Positions 22,537 through 34,862 of a stretch of 64,000 bases of DNA are shown here, piece by piece. Within the stretch, counting starts at the first letter, position 1; the number at the start of each line of letters is the position of its first letter. Both the position numbers and the translations under genes were made by a program. The stretch covers positions 13,454,101 to 13,518,100 of the forward strand of contig NC_003074.8 in assembly GCF_000001735.4 (NCBI RefSeq). Direction: 5' to 3'. The DNA comes from Arabidopsis thaliana. Lineage: Eukaryota > Streptophyta > Magnoliopsida > Brassicales > Brassicaceae. The notes below the pieces were generated by a model. The model saw only the letters and a program-made list of their open reading frames with translations, ran no database searches and was not told where the DNA came from.

Positions 22537-23217
22537 TCACACAATGTGACCCAGGAAACCCATCTCTCTCTGCCTGAAACTGCACTTGCTCAACTTAGCG
22601 AACAACTTCAGCTCCCGCAGCTTCTCGATCACTCGCCTCATACGTACCTCATGCTCCTCAGGACTCTTAGAATACACCAGAATGTCATCAATAAAGATGA
22701 TCACAAACTCATCCAAAAACTCATAGAACACGCTGTTCATCAACCTCATGAACGATGCAGGTGCATTAGTCAAACCGAAAGGCATCACCACGAACTCAAA
22801 AATTCCATATCTCGTCCTGAAAGCAGTCTTGCGAACATCTCCCTCCGCTATCGGGATCTGGTGATAACCCGACGTCAAGTCAATTTTGGAAAAACAAGTA
22901 CCACCCCTCAACTGATCCAACAACTCATCGATCCTTGGCAAAGGGTACTTGTTCTTCACAGTGACCCGGTTCAACCCCCGGTAGTCAATACATAAATGGA
23001 AACTCCCGTCCTTCTTCTTCACAAATAACACAGGCGCTCCCCAAAGTGAAGTACTAGGACGAATGAATCCCTTACCCAACAAATCTTCTAGCTGCTTCTT
23101 CAGCTCTGCCATCTCTGCTGGAGCCATCCTGTAGGGTGCCTTAGACAACGACGCTGTCCCTGGTTCCAACTCAATTGTGAAAGGATCAGACCGTGATGGT
23201 GGCAATCCCTGCAACAA
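22537..23217 (-). pseudogene. Ty3/gypsy reverse transcriptase (partial)
   Basis: Contains the gypsy RT landmarks [49 protein letters not shown] and the catalytic box [11 protein letters not shown], ending at MGFLGHIV. Everything downstream (RNase H, integrase) is absent. A stop separates it from the protease frame, so the pol reading frame is broken near 23218. Confidence 0.92.
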
Positions 23218-23297
23218 TTAAAACACATCCTCGAACTCTTGAACAACCCGAATGTCGCTCACTACTACCTGCCCCACAGACTCCGGCATAGATATCG

Positions 23298-23747
23298 TCA
23301 CAGGTAAGCCTCGCAACCCTTCTCGATCATTTTCTCTGCCTGCACTGCTGAGATGACGAGACTCCCTGAGGTAGGTCTCACTCCCTGGTAAACCAACCTC
23401 CCGTTTGGCCGCACAAAAGAAACTCTCCCACGGTGGCAGTCAAGATGTACTCTGTAATGATCCAACCAATCCATTCCCAGAATAACATCATACAACTCTA
23501 CAGGGCTGATAATCAAATATGCTGGCATTGACTCCCCTTCAATAAGAATTTCCACACTCTTCGCTCTCCCTAGAACCGCTAGAAACTGCCGTTTAGCAAC
23601 CTTGACGGCTCCAAACTGCTCACCAGGATCCCCAAGGATGTTGCCGCGCGAGGCACTCTCCGGGGTAATGAAGCAATGCGATGCTCCAGAGTCAAACAAC
23701 ACATGGGCCTCTACACCGCCCACTAATAAGGTCCCTACAAACCTCAT
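23298..23747 (-). pseudogene. Ty3/gypsy aspartic protease
   Basis: Retroviral-type aspartic protease domain (RVP_2 type) with the active-site box LFDSGASHCF and the conserved VILGMDWLDHY. It would process the gag-pol polyprotein. Frame interruptions separate it from gag on the right and RT on the left. Confidence 0.9.
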
Positions 23748-24042
23748 GTGCTAAGAAACCTAACATTCATCACAAAACAATGATATCCAAAACAACAGAA
23801 ATAATTCACAAAGTCTGAGTCTAAGAAATCATACCAGTGATCGCTCTGTTGCTTGTACTGCCTATCTTACGTGTGGTGTAACCCTGCGGTACCGCTGCAA
23901 TATGTGCTAACTGCTGCACTCCCTGCTGCACTGGCGCTCTCTGCTGCACCGCCGGCTGTACTACTGCCACTGCCATCCGCTGCAACTTAGGACAATTCGG
24001 CCTGAGATGTCCTATTTCCCTGCAGTGGTAGCACTCTCTCGT

Positions 24043-25181
24043 CTAAGCTCGCTGCGTGCAATCCGCTATCTTGTGGTCAAGCCTCTCACAAGAAAAACAT
24101 CCCGCACAACCACCCTGTCCAGCTCTAGAAGGATGATCCCACTTCCTCTTCTGCCCCTGCGCAGGCTTGTTGCCCTTGCTAGGTGCGACCTGCTGCTGAG
24201 TCTTCTTCGGTTGTACCGCTCGACTCACTGCTACCACCTGCCTCTGAAGGTCCTCCTCTACCTTAACAGCTGTCTCCACCAGTGCCGCCTTCGTGGCGTA
24301 CTGCGACACTCTACACCGCACCCTCAAATCCGGTCGAAGTCCCCTCAAGAACCTCCTCATCTGGGCCTGGTCATCCTCCATGTCCCGACCCGCATACAGC
24401 AAAAGTCGGTTAAACTCCCGGTCATACTGTCGAACCGACCGCTCACCCTGTGTCAGCTCAAGAAAACGCGCCTCCATACGATCGAGCGCCTCCTGCAGAA
24501 AGTACTTGGCATTAAACTCAGCCACGAAATCTGCCCAAGACATATCTGCCTGCCTCCTCCTGGCAGTCACATTCCGCCACCACAAATGTGCATCCCCCTC
24601 TAGAAAATGCACTGCCAGATCCACCCGATACTCCGTCGGGCATTTGCTCAAACCGAAGTTCCGCTCAAGCCGCGCCCTCCAACTGTCGGCCTCCTCAGGA
24701 CTAGTACCACCATAAAAATACTCGGTGCCAATCCTCTACAACTGCACCATCATCCTCAAATAAGATGGAACCTCCTCAGCAACCGCAGCCCTCTGCTGAA
24801 CCTCCGCCACTCGTGGCGCAACTGGAGCCTGCACTGGTACCACACCTGGTAACCGCTCCAACAACTGCCTCAGCAGGCCCGTCAAAACAACCTCTGGAAC
24901 CTGGGCTCCTCCGGCTACGGCACCCATCACTCTTAGGTCTCAGCACAAACGACATACACACCGGCACCGACACCAGCTCCACCAGCCCCCACTCCGGCTG
25001 CACTAGCTATATCAGCACCAAGACCGTCCCCAACCCTGGGCTCCACAAACTCAGACTGCGAACCCACACTCTACTCAATTGTGGCACTGTGGCCATCACT
25101 CTCGCTGGTACCCTCGAGGACTCATCCTCCACCGCGACCACGACCACGACCACGACCACGAACTCTAGCTCCTCTAACCAT
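24043..25181 (-). pseudogene. Ty3/gypsy gag
   Basis: A start at 25181 opens a Gly/Arg repeat (MVRGARVRGRGRG), as in related plant gag proteins. A stop follows soon after, then a frame near 24930-24736, another stop, and a long open part (24651-24043) with the retrotransposon gag domain (LEGDAHLWWRN, WADFVAEFNAKYF) and a zinc knuckle CFSCERLDHKIADC. It forms the particle and packages the RNA. At least two nonsense or frame changes, so nonfunctional. Confidence 0.85.
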
Positions 25182-25416
25182 CTGCGCTACTCAAGAACAA
25201 AAGGCTAAGAAACTAGAACAACGAATATATCACAAACAACTTACCGTGGAATCTCATTTAAGGCTCGGAGAATATGATGGTAGGTCCAACAACAAACAAT
25301 TGACTAAACACTCCATAATCAATCCTCAGTATGCTAACACCCTAGCTCATCCCACATCAATCATCAAGAAAATAATTCATCAATTAATTTTTTTTACACA
25401 TCCTAGAACCGTAATC

Positions 25417-25428
25417 GCTCTGATACCA
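25417..25428 (-). other. Primer binding site (initiator tRNA-Met type)
   Basis: The minus strand reads TGGTATCAGAGC, complementary to the 3' end of plant initiator tRNA-Met, directly after the inferred LTR end and before gag. Confidence 0.85.
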
Positions 25429-26591
25429 AATTAAAACAACCCGACCCATTTTTTTTTTAAATATAATTAAATATTCTTAAAAATATCTAATTAAACCAAC
25501 CAATAAAGCAACAATTAAACCGCAAGTTAAAAAAATTATTTTATGAATAAATAAATAATGCAACCAACAAAACCAAGAATGACTAACAATCCTAACACAA
25601 CCCTAACCGGTTCCAATAACCAAAACATTAAAATAAACCAAACGAGTTCCTAGATCATCCTCTCTTCCTTGCCATGATTCCACGATCACACTTTATCTTT
25701 ACCTGCATAAAAAAAAAAGAGATGCGTAAGTATTATCACAAATACTTAGTGAGGCGATCCTCCCATCTACGAGCTATACACACAAGCAGATAAAAGGGTA
25801 TAATAAAAAATACAACATAAACAAACCAGTCATTGAACAATTCACCCAAACACACATTCACCACACCTACATATCATCACATAAAACAAATCATACAACC
25901 CAATCGCTCAGATAAGCTCATGGTCACGCACTCAACTTAACAAATTGATTCTAACAATAATTAAACTTAGGAGAGACTCTCTTTACGTCTGAAACAGTCC
26001 AGAAACGTCCTACAACAAGTCACAACCAAAAACAACCTTTAAAACAAACTGGACATGAAAGACAGAAACAAACAGTCTCAAAGACGAAACCCTAAAATAT
26101 AAACTAACCGTTAACTATTAAATCCCTCCGGTGACACGCTATACTTAGACGTCACGAAGATTCTCAAAAAATATCGTGCCGATCGGAAAACAGACGAGAC
26201 CACGATCTCAGTTTCAATCTCCGATGGTCCTAATTCGCGTCTGAGAAAATGTGTCTCACGAAACTGCGAATAACTCAACCAATTTTCATCCAAATCCAGT
26301 TCTGTAAACTGGAGAATAACGATAAACGACTTGCGAATAACCCTACCGAATTTCGTTACCTTTGACAACGATTTGATATGTCGAAAACGTTTCCTCCCAA
26401 ACCCTAACGATTCTGGTTCTTCTCTTTCTTTCTCTTTTTTCCCTTTATAAAACGAAAAGTGGCTAACCAAAGCCCTAATTTCGTGTTTCCTTCTTTTATA
26501 GGCACACTTTAGAGTTTCCAATTAATCCAACCAATTAAACCGGACGATTTAAAACAAACCCTAACCGATTTTCCGGTTCACGGACGTTACA
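25429..26591 (-). repeat. 5' LTR of the Ty3/gypsy element
   Basis: Bounded on the left by the primer binding site and on the right by a TG start (minus strand TGTAACGTCCG at 26591), about 1.16 kb. A TTTATAAAGG sequence near 26440 (minus strand) could be its TATA box. The inner edge is not a canonical CA and no second LTR is present, so both ends are approximate. Confidence 0.65.
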
Positions 26592-29500
26592 TAATGAATG
26601 AGAGAGAAATGCATGCAGTTACTCTGCTTTTAGCACTAAACGACAAAAAATATAAATCTGCGTACAGTCACGTTGCTTTTTACTTTTTTGGCTGATTGGT
26701 GCATTAAATGCAGTTTATCTGCCCCATCTTTTAGACTGCCAAAAATGTGTTCACCCATTCAATGCCTAAATGTTCAATAGGGAAAGCGGATCAATAAGGG
26801 TCAATGTTTTCAGGTGAGCTTAAATATAGCTATTGCTTTCAACGGGTTTTATTATATAATATTAAATTATGATTTTATTTATTATTTATTGTGATAATTA
26901 TTAAAATATTTAATATTTTTAATTCAAATACAACAGCAAAAACGCATTAACATCTAGTATTTTGATTTTCCCATGATCTGCAATATTTTCTCTAAAATAA
27001 CGTTGCATCATATCCTAGAGTTGTGGCGGTTCTCTTTGAAATTAATGTATAATTTTACATACCTATTATTGAAAAAAATGAAATAAATTTTCAAAGAATA
27101 TAAAATTTAGTTAATCATATTTAGGTAATGAGAAATATTCTAAATATTTACTTCTTGCTCTTTCTACTATGAATTACTAGCAGTTATCTAAATATTTATT
27201 TCTTGCTCTTTCCACTATGAATTACTACCCATGTTGATGTTTCAGTATAAACATTTGTATCAGCTTCCTCGGTGTTATTTGTGTTTTGTCGGCGATTAGA
27301 CGTCATATCTACAATATGAAAAATCTGTAATTAACATGTTCAAGTAGGTATTAAACAAAAGTAAATGTTATATTAATATCAAATATTTCATTATATCTTT
27401 ATTTTGATTTTAAATAATTTACTATTTTAAATTCTTTATAATTATGATTTAGAGCTAAATATAAATAATAGCATGCATTAATCTTATGTATATATAATAT
27501 GCGCAATTATAATTTTATTTGCTGCAATTTATAAAACAAATTATACCATATAAAAGTTAATTTTCTTTTAAGAATATATGTAAAAATGTATATATTCCTT
27601 TTGATACTATTTAATTATTAATAAGAAATCAAATACTAATAGTGATTTTTTATTACATCAAAAAGATAAAAATTATGAAACTTCTACTTTATAGACACCT
27701 AACAAAAAATTTAAAAACAATTGGTAACATACATCAAGCTATTGTTTTAATTCATGGAAAGTTTACATTTTAGAAATCAAAATTATAATAGTTCATAAAA
27801 TTGTACTTATAACTAAATATGTTTGTATTTCAATAATTTTATACCGAAGTTTGAAGATATAAATAAATTAATCAATAAAATTACTCTATTTTTAATTAAT
27901 TGACATGTATAAAATTATAGTAAAATATTTTTAATACATACATATATTATATATAAAATAAAAACATACCTTGATTTTAAAAATGAAATATGATCTTCTT
28001 TCTTTCGTTGTGTGTAAGAGATTTTAGTTTTTTGGTATAAGTAATAGAGAGAGGTTTTTTTGGGTGCGTGTAAAATTGTTTCTGTACAATGTATTATATA
28101 ACCATACATAATATTAAAAGTAAATATAAAATTAGCCTTGAATTGTGTGTTGCATTATACAGATGATTCATCCCATTTTTTTTGTGTAAGTGGTTCATCC
28201 ATTGTTTTGCTAAAAGACAAAAATAAACCCATACCATAACGTTTCTTTCACAAATGGTTAAATTAAAATAATAAAAAGTTGACTGGAAATGTAAAAGCAG
28301 ATAAATTTGGAAAGTTTGTCATATGCTTTCTATCTAATTTTTATCCTTCATCAAAATCTTCGATAATAGTAAGTTTCTTTAAATCGCAGTCGTTGTTAGC
28401 GTCGTTGGGATTAGAAACGCTGAGAGAATTTTGAATATGATCGTGATTATTGAGAGAAGAAGAAGAAGGACGACATTGGAAAAAAAAAACAACGACGTAC
28501 ACCATCGACGAGATTGCCATCACCACCCATTGATTTAGGCTAACAATAATAATCACAGATTTTGGGTTTCCGATTTTACTCTAAGTCAACCGTTCTTCGT
28601 CAATCATTACCATATTTTTTGTCGTTTCTCTCGCTGTTTTTTTCTCACAAGGAGTTGAAAATATATTCTTCTCTACAGTTTTGTTTTTCAGTTTTGTTTT
28701 CTTTTTCATTTATCTATTTTTCGTAATTGCTTCAGTTGAATTTACAAGAGAAAGACATAGACTCAGGCATGAGAAGAAACCAAATTATTGATTATCTCTG
28801 ATGAGTCAAAACTAAGAGAAAGTAAATTGTTGATGTTGACCAATTCTGTATGTGGTGTTGTTTACTTGACTAAATCAATGTGGTTTACTTGAATGAATCA
28901 GTATGACTTGTGATTAGTGAATTGTGAACCAACTCTAGGCATTTGGGTTCTATAGAATATAAATGGGGTTTGGGCTATTTCAATACACTATTTTTACCAA
29001 CAATTAGTTTAAACTTTAACATTATTATAGTATTTAAATTCTATAAAAAGTTGATAATATTAATAATATTTAAACTCAATAAAAAATACAATATATAAAT
29101 TATGGAAATCATTTAAAAGCAAATTTTTAAATTGACTCGAATTAGATATATTTTAGGTAAAAAGTATTATGTAAAAAAATAACAAAGTAATTTAATGTCA
29201 CAAAGTTATATGGTGGAATGGGTTTATAGATCAATATATTATATGGATGGTAAAGTACGGGTGAAATCCTAGAATTAACAATCTAAATACAATTATACAA
29301 TCTTAAACACTAAAAAAAACAATATTAACAAAACAAATACAACTTAAATTTCAATTTAGTTATAAATATTGTCATGCGGTTTATCGCGGGTTAATTTTTA
29401 GCGATAGTGATGCATATAATAAACATGTTTTCTTAACTAAACACAACCAAATCAAAAACAAAGTAATATATCATTAAATGTAAATAGATATAAAAAGTAA

Positions 29501-30775
29501 GGTGATAAATTAAAAATATAACTCAATTATTTATATACAGATGATATTAAATTAAAACAGTGATTAAAATTTTAACGCAAATAATCAATTCGCGGTGTAC
29601 CGCGGGTCAATATCTAGTTTAATATTATATATAGACTCTAACAATTAAAAAATCACTTACTACTATAATATATCAAAAATTTATAATAAAATATAATATA
29701 TATATATATATGTATATATATGTCTTTTGTACCAAATAAATTTTAATCTGTGTTGTAATATGGTTTTGATCTAGTTGTAAGAACATTTGTTAATCTTCTT
29801 TTTTTGTCAAGCAACATTTGTTAATCCTTTAATGAATAACTAGATTGATAACCTATGCTCTACTCGGGTCTTATGTTTCCTAAATTGGTAAAATATTTGT
29901 ATCCTAAATTGGTAAAATATTTGTATTCTAAATATTTGCCCGGGTCAGTATGGATATATGATTAATGTTTTTTGAAACATACGTTATAGTTATTTTGAAA
30001 AAAGAAAAATATATGAAATTAATAAACAGAACACACTAAGATAATTTTAATATTGGATTAACAATTAACACATATTATTTAATTCAATCACTATACTAAG
30101 TTAACACCACAAAATAGTTATAATTTGATTAATTCATACAGCAACAAATAACAATTTAAAAATTGCAATTGTATTATTAATCCAGATATTTTTCATTCTT
30201 TTTTTTTTGAACCAAGCTTTTTTTTCATAGGCATTTTTAATTTATCTATGTGAATGCATTAAATTGTAACCGTAAAAATAGGATATATAACAGGTATACA
30301 AAATAAAGTTTATGATATTTTGTAATAAAGTAAAGTGGGTACAATAGCTAATACAATTGAATTACTTTTATGAATCACTTAATAAAAAAATGGATATGTT
30401 ATTGCGGTGGAATGGGCAAAGGCTTCACCTTGCGTTTTTGGTTCCCAAAGTGAAACCTCTTGCTGTATAAATAAAGAATAAGTAAATTACTAAGACTTTT
30501 CCATATTGATAAAAGTCAAAATCTGAATTATGGGATTTGTATGGAGGAATAAAACGTATAACCTACATCACATACATGTCATACCTTCCACAATCTAACA
30601 CGTTGAAGAAATTCACAATTTTTGGCTGGACCTTTCTCTTATCGAGTTTCTATCCGATTAATGTACTTTGTATCGTCTGCATAAAAAAACAAAGAAAATA
30701 AAACTCAAACCAAAAATAAAACTTAAATAATAACTTTTAATTAAAGAAAGAACATATGAAAATGTAAGCTGAGAC
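26592..30775. other. AT-rich intergenic DNA without a recognisable gene
   Basis: Over 4 kb of AT-rich sequence with only short spurious ORFs. Visible structure: an imperfect tandem pair of about 49 bp near 27150-27225 (TTCTTGCTCTTTCTACTATG), a 24-bp tandem near 29878-29925 (CCTAAATTGGTAAAATATTT), a TA dinucleotide tract near 29697-29725, and a helitron-like pair described separately. A 71-codon minus-strand ORF at 28341-28556 has a hydrophobic N-terminal stretch (VVVFFF) but no family I recognise. Confidence 0.6.
29372..29619. repeat. Pair of CGCGGG-containing repeats, possibly Helitron or MITE-derived
   Basis: GCGGTTTATCGCGGGTTAAT at about 29375 and GCGGTGTACCGCGGGTCAAT at about 29592 are two diverged direct copies, each with an internal inverted GCGGT/ACCGC-like stem and ending near a TAG or CTAG. 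They stand out in AT-rich DNA. Sequences of this kind are common in small Brassicaceae repeats; the family is not certain. Confidence 0.35.
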
Positions 30776-31150
30776 TTACTTAAACTTGTTCTTCTCTCTT
30801 CTTATCCCCAAGTGGGTATATATTCTAGGCACATGGACATAGTCGTCAGGTGTGTTGGTGTGAACCATCACAGGAAAGTATTGGTTGTGTCCGAGTATAC
30901 AAAGAAGTGTCTGGATACTGCAAACCAAGAAATTTAACACACACATGGAATAACTCAGTTTATGATCAAGATTCAAAAAGAGCCAAGAGAAGTGATGTAA
31001 AATGAAATATTACACTGAAGATTCAAGAACTTAAACCGCACATAAGAGAGAATAAAAGATGAAATACCTACTTTCAAGACGCATATTCGACAACTTCAGC
31101 AGGTTGGTAAGCCCCTGCACTTGCTAACCACGTCCCTTTGCAGGTCATGT
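30776..31150 (-). pseudogene. Unidentified exon-like pair
   Basis: Two minus-strand segments look like exons. One, at about 31078-31161, encodes MTCKGTWLASAGAYQPAEVV and then hits a stop. The other (about 30780-30918) follows a TTTGCAG acceptor, encodes YFPVMVHTNTPDDYVHVPRI and ends at GTAAGT. I do not recognise the protein. Their position 3' of the RecA pseudogene, where its C-terminal exons should be, suggests replacement by other DNA. Confidence 0.3.
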
Positions 31151-31386
31151 ATCTGTTCATACTAAGCAAACAAGAAGAAGAGAAAGAACCATGTGAACAC
31201 CAAATTGTGTATTTTTTATCTATATATTAGATCTCTAAAACATGACTTGATGGCTGGCTTTAAGAGTTTGACTCTGGTAAAACAGTTGTGTAAGATACTT
31301 AAATGGCGGAGCGAGCTTGTTCTTCACTATCTTCACGGAGACTTGACTTCCCGTTGTGTGCACAAGCATTCAAACACAAGCATTTA

Positions 31387-31468
31387 GTCATTCTGAAGAA
31401 CTAAGGAGCCAATAGAAAAATGCAGTTTGTAGACAACATTTGGTCATTCTGAAGAACTAAGGAGCCAA
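31387..31468. repeat. 26-bp direct repeat
   Basis: GTCATTCTGAAGAACTAAGG and the next six bases occur at 31387-31412 and 31443-31468, period 56 bp, in the DNA downstream of the last RecA exon. No function inferred. Confidence 0.8.
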
Positions 31469-32769
31469 CAGAAAAGTTAAGTAAGAGCTTGGAACCCAAA
31501 ATGTGTAAGCTGGTATACGGAAGTTTACCTCTTCGCCTTTCTTGATAAGTCCAATTCGCTTAATATCCAAACGCATAGGCGCATAAAACTTCAAAGCATT
31601 TCCACCACTAGTAACTTCTGTTGGACCTCCAAATCCTCCAAATAGATAGTTTTGATCTCACCTGAATATGAAACATGGGGAAGTAAAGATACATTCTCAT
31701 AAGAGACTTTACATTTTGAATACAAATCTCAGCTACTAACGTTCTCTTACCTGATTTATAAAGATCAGAAGTGTTTGCGATAACAATAAAGAATGGCTAA
31801 ATTTACGCAAAGCTTGACTCATCAATCTGGCTTGAATAGCCATATGGGCATCACCCATCTCTCCATCGAGTTCTCCTTTAGGTACAAGAGCAGCCACCTG
31901 TAAACAAAATCACATGAAAACATGAGAGACCGAAATATAGATCCAATAGCAAAAGCATCAACCCATTATCCATCCCATATAAATCACCTTACTTACACTA
32001 TCAACTACAATAACATCAACTGAACCACTTTGGATCAAAGTATCCACAAGACTAAGGGCCTGTTTGCCACAATCAGGCTGTGATAGAAGCAGATTTTCTG
32101 TATTTACACCGATTGCCTTAGCAAGTGATCGAATCAAGAGCATGCTCAGCATCTACAAAGACACAAGTTCCTATATGCAAAAAACTTCTTTAGGATACGA
32201 CGTATGGCTCTGTAAAGAACATAGCCGAAGAGTTAAAAGAAACAAATAATAACCTCCTTGTTTTTGTGCTTCTGCAATAACATGAAGAGCAAGTGCTGTC
32301 TTTCCCGATGCTTCAGGACCATATATCTCCACAAGACGCCCCTAAGGAATTCATAATGGGGAGACCAATATTATTGGACTCTTCAAAGAGAATACATAGA
32401 CTTATACATTAACCTCAATTAACAAAGCTAAACATTGAAATAGAACCAACTTATAAAAACACTAAAACCCACATTTTGGGGAAAGAATAATATGACCAAG
32501 AGAGATATATATACCTTAGGAAGGCCACCAACTCCCAAAGCTACATCAAGGGCAAAAGATCCGGTAGAGAAAACCGGGACATTTCGAGGAGAAACAGCAC
32601 GACTGAGATACATTATGGACCCTTTGCCAAATGAACTTGTAATCTGATCAAGTGCTTGCTAAAGAGCCATCTCCTTTTTCGACATATATACCATCTTCAG
32701 ATGATCTATTTCCATCTGACTTGGATTTCTTTTTAGCTTCAAAACAAAAACAATTGCAGAGTTAATGGC

Positions 32770-32781
32770 AAAAACCTCAAC
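32770..32781. repeat. Left target-site duplication of LINE 2
   Basis: AAAAACCTCAAC (plus ambiguous T residues shared with the tail) precedes the T-run; the same bases recur at 34473-34484. Confidence 0.9.
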
Positions 32782-34472
32782 TTTTTTTTGAAAACAATGT
32801 TAAATTATATATAAAAAATAAATAACGTTTGTACAACTAGTGCGTCGTGAGTTTGATAGAAACAAATTAAGGAAACACAAGTTATTTGAGCTTGAAAATG
32901 ATCAAGCTCGACTTTGGAGCCAACTTTGGAAGCTAGCGTCGTATCGTCGGTCTTTCATCCTTCGAATGGTAGATAACTAATTTCGCATTTGCTTATCAAT
33001 CCACTGAATAAGTATAGTTGCAGACTTTGGCTTTTCCTCATGGCGCCTCCCGTTTCTTTCCCTCCAAACAGTATAGACTGTGGCTTGAAATAAGTATCTC
33101 ATGAGAAACCTCTCCACTCGATCACTACGAGGGGCTGAGACTATATTGATAAGTTGAGACCAATCACTTGTAAACTCCTGCTTAAACAGTCCTCTAGCAA
33201 GTGCATCCCAAATTTCCGAAGTAAACGTGCATGAGAAAAAAAGATGATCTCTAGTTTCCAGGCAGCTGTTGCAAAGATAGCAGATCCCCGAAGCGTCTCT
33301 ATTCCAACTTAACACCCGGGCCCCTGTTGCAAGCCTATCATGAAACGCAAGCCATACACAAAAAGAGTATTTCGGTGTTTCATGAGAAAACCACACTCCT
33401 TTGTGCCAGTCCACTATATTAGAAGTAGTGCGGGTATGGTTCCAAGTAGCCTTCGCTGAGAATTTACCTTTGAATATATCATTCTTGCCTTTCTACAAAA
33501 ATTTATCACTGTTGTCGTTTATGTTCTGCCATTGCTCCTGTAGCACTTCTTCGATCGAGTTTAAGACTGGATTCCTATGTCTTCGCCTTCGACGTGTTCT
33601 CCACGCATTCGCAACTGACATCTTTCTGCTTATTCCCATATCTATGACTCCTCTCTCTCCGGCGACCTCAGCAAGTCTACCCATATGGGACCATGAGTCG
33701 AACCAGAATGAGGTCGACTCTCCATTCCCCACTTCAACCTTACAGTGGCAGCATCTCTGTACTTAATTATTTTTCTCCAAATCCAAGAACCCATACTCGC
33801 ACTCTCTTTGACTGTCTAGAACAACTCTTGTTTGAGGAGGTACATTTCAATCCATTTAACCCAGAGTGAGTTACCATGAGAGAGAATTCTCCATACCAAC
33901 TTTAAGCAGCACACGTCGTTTATCTCTTTCAAGTTTCTTAATCCAAGACCCCACTCTGTTTTTGGTTTGCAGACTTGGTCCGAAGAGAGTTTTGCCTTCC
34001 TTGGGTTTAAATCTGGACCGGACCAAAGAAACGCAGAACACAACTTGTTTATTTGTTGAATACAATCCCGAGGAAGCCGGAAAGCACTTAACCAAAAGTT
34101 ACTAATACTCCATAATACTGAACTGATTAAGTTAAATCTGCCCGCAAATGAAAGGAAGCGGGAAGTCCAAGATCTAATGCGTTTCTTTATCTGCTCTATG
34201 AGGGGAGCATAATCAGAGGCAATGAGTCGCTTAGTCACTAAGGGCAATCCGAGATATCGTACTAGAATTTCCCCTACAACAAAAGGGAATTCGCGTTTCA
34301 TATGTTGATGAATAGAAGACGGGACACCCGCTAGATACATTGTTGATTTCTCCATGCTTATCTTTAGCCCTGAATATTTAGAGAAATTATCAAAAACGTT
34401 GACAATGCTCTCGATAGAACGAACTTTACCATCTGAGAGCACCATTAGGTCATCAGCGAAACACAAATGTGT
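32782..34472 (-). mobile_element. 5'-truncated LINE in a RecA intron
   Basis: About 1.69 kb, minus strand, with an eight-T tail at the left and a matching 12-bp duplication at both ends. It begins inside reverse transcriptase at HLCFADDLMV and so lacks the endonuclease and most of RT. It continues through the RT thumb region (LGLPLVTKRLIAS, WTSRFLSFAGR) to a zf-RVT region (CYLCNSCLETRDHLFFSC, near 33240-33290). The frame breaks at 33816-33732 and 33493-33414, and no RNase H domain is seen. It differs from LINE 1 in sequence and length. Confidence 0.9.
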
Positions 34473-34484
34473 AAAAACCTCAAC
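34473..34484. repeat. Right target-site duplication of LINE 2
   Basis: AAAAACCTCAAC at the truncated 5' end of LINE 2; the intron continues with TTTAACAACC. Confidence 0.9.
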
Positions 34485-34862
34485 TTTAACAACCACAGTG
34501 AGCTAAGCAATCAAAAACGCAAACGGATTTAGCTCTAGTAATCTGTGGAAATACATATATTCATCAAACATCAAAAACCAATTTGAGTAAAATTGATTCA
34601 TATACACAAAAGGTAAAAGCTTTAGACAACCTTTGGCAGCAAAGCCTCGGAGCTGAAACGATGTTCCAACCACACTTCTTCTAAGTAACTGCAAAACCCC
34701 ATGAAACCCTATACAACCAGCACTTGTTAAAATCAATTACAGTCTAACAGAACATGCACCATAAGAAAAACTTTTTCATTGAGAAGCGCAAAGAGAGGTT
34801 AAGATTATACCGTAGGAGAAGAAGAGACTATTTGAACCGTAAAAGACTCTTCCCTGGATCAT

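Larger units (their letters stand above)
22537..26591 (-). mobile_element. Truncated Ty3/gypsy LTR retrotransposon
   Basis: Minus-strand element with the 5' LTR at the right (about 25429-26591), a tRNA-Met-type primer binding site, gag, aspartic protease and the first part of reverse transcriptase. It breaks off inside RT at about 22537; RNase H, integrase and the 3' LTR are missing. Gene order gag-PR-RT fits Ty3/gypsy. Confidence 0.9.
31529..34862 (-). pseudogene. RecA homologue pseudogene (mitochondrial RECA3-like)
   Basis: Exon-by-exon similarity to plant mitochondrial RecA: 34811-34862 (start), 34631-34688 (LLRRSVVGTSFQLRGFAAK), 32515-32736 (ATP-domain start), 32254-32341 (Walker A as GPEASGKT), 31997-32170 (VDVIVVDSV), 31751-31897 ([20 protein letters not shown], intact) and 31529-31661. 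Splice sites are largely preserved. Lesions: a 4-bp insertion near 32685, a TAG for Gln near 32661, a 1-bp insertion near 32132 and a deletion near 31645. The C-terminal exons are absent. A LINE occupies the intron between exons 2 and 3. Functional RecA would pair and exchange DNA strands in mitochondria. In Arabidopsis a short RecA-like locus, AT3G32920, sits beside the two genes found next here, so I infer this is its counterpart. Confidence 0.85.

Noticed and set aside
22444..25434. Plus-strand ORFs of 140-198 codons across the gypsy element
   Set aside because: They are shadows of gag, protease and RT on the minus strand; composition is Ser/Leu/Arg-rich without any domain.
28341..28556. 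Small secreted-peptide gene
   Set aside because: Only a 71-codon ORF with a hydrophobic segment; no conserved peptide motif or neighbouring gene to support it.
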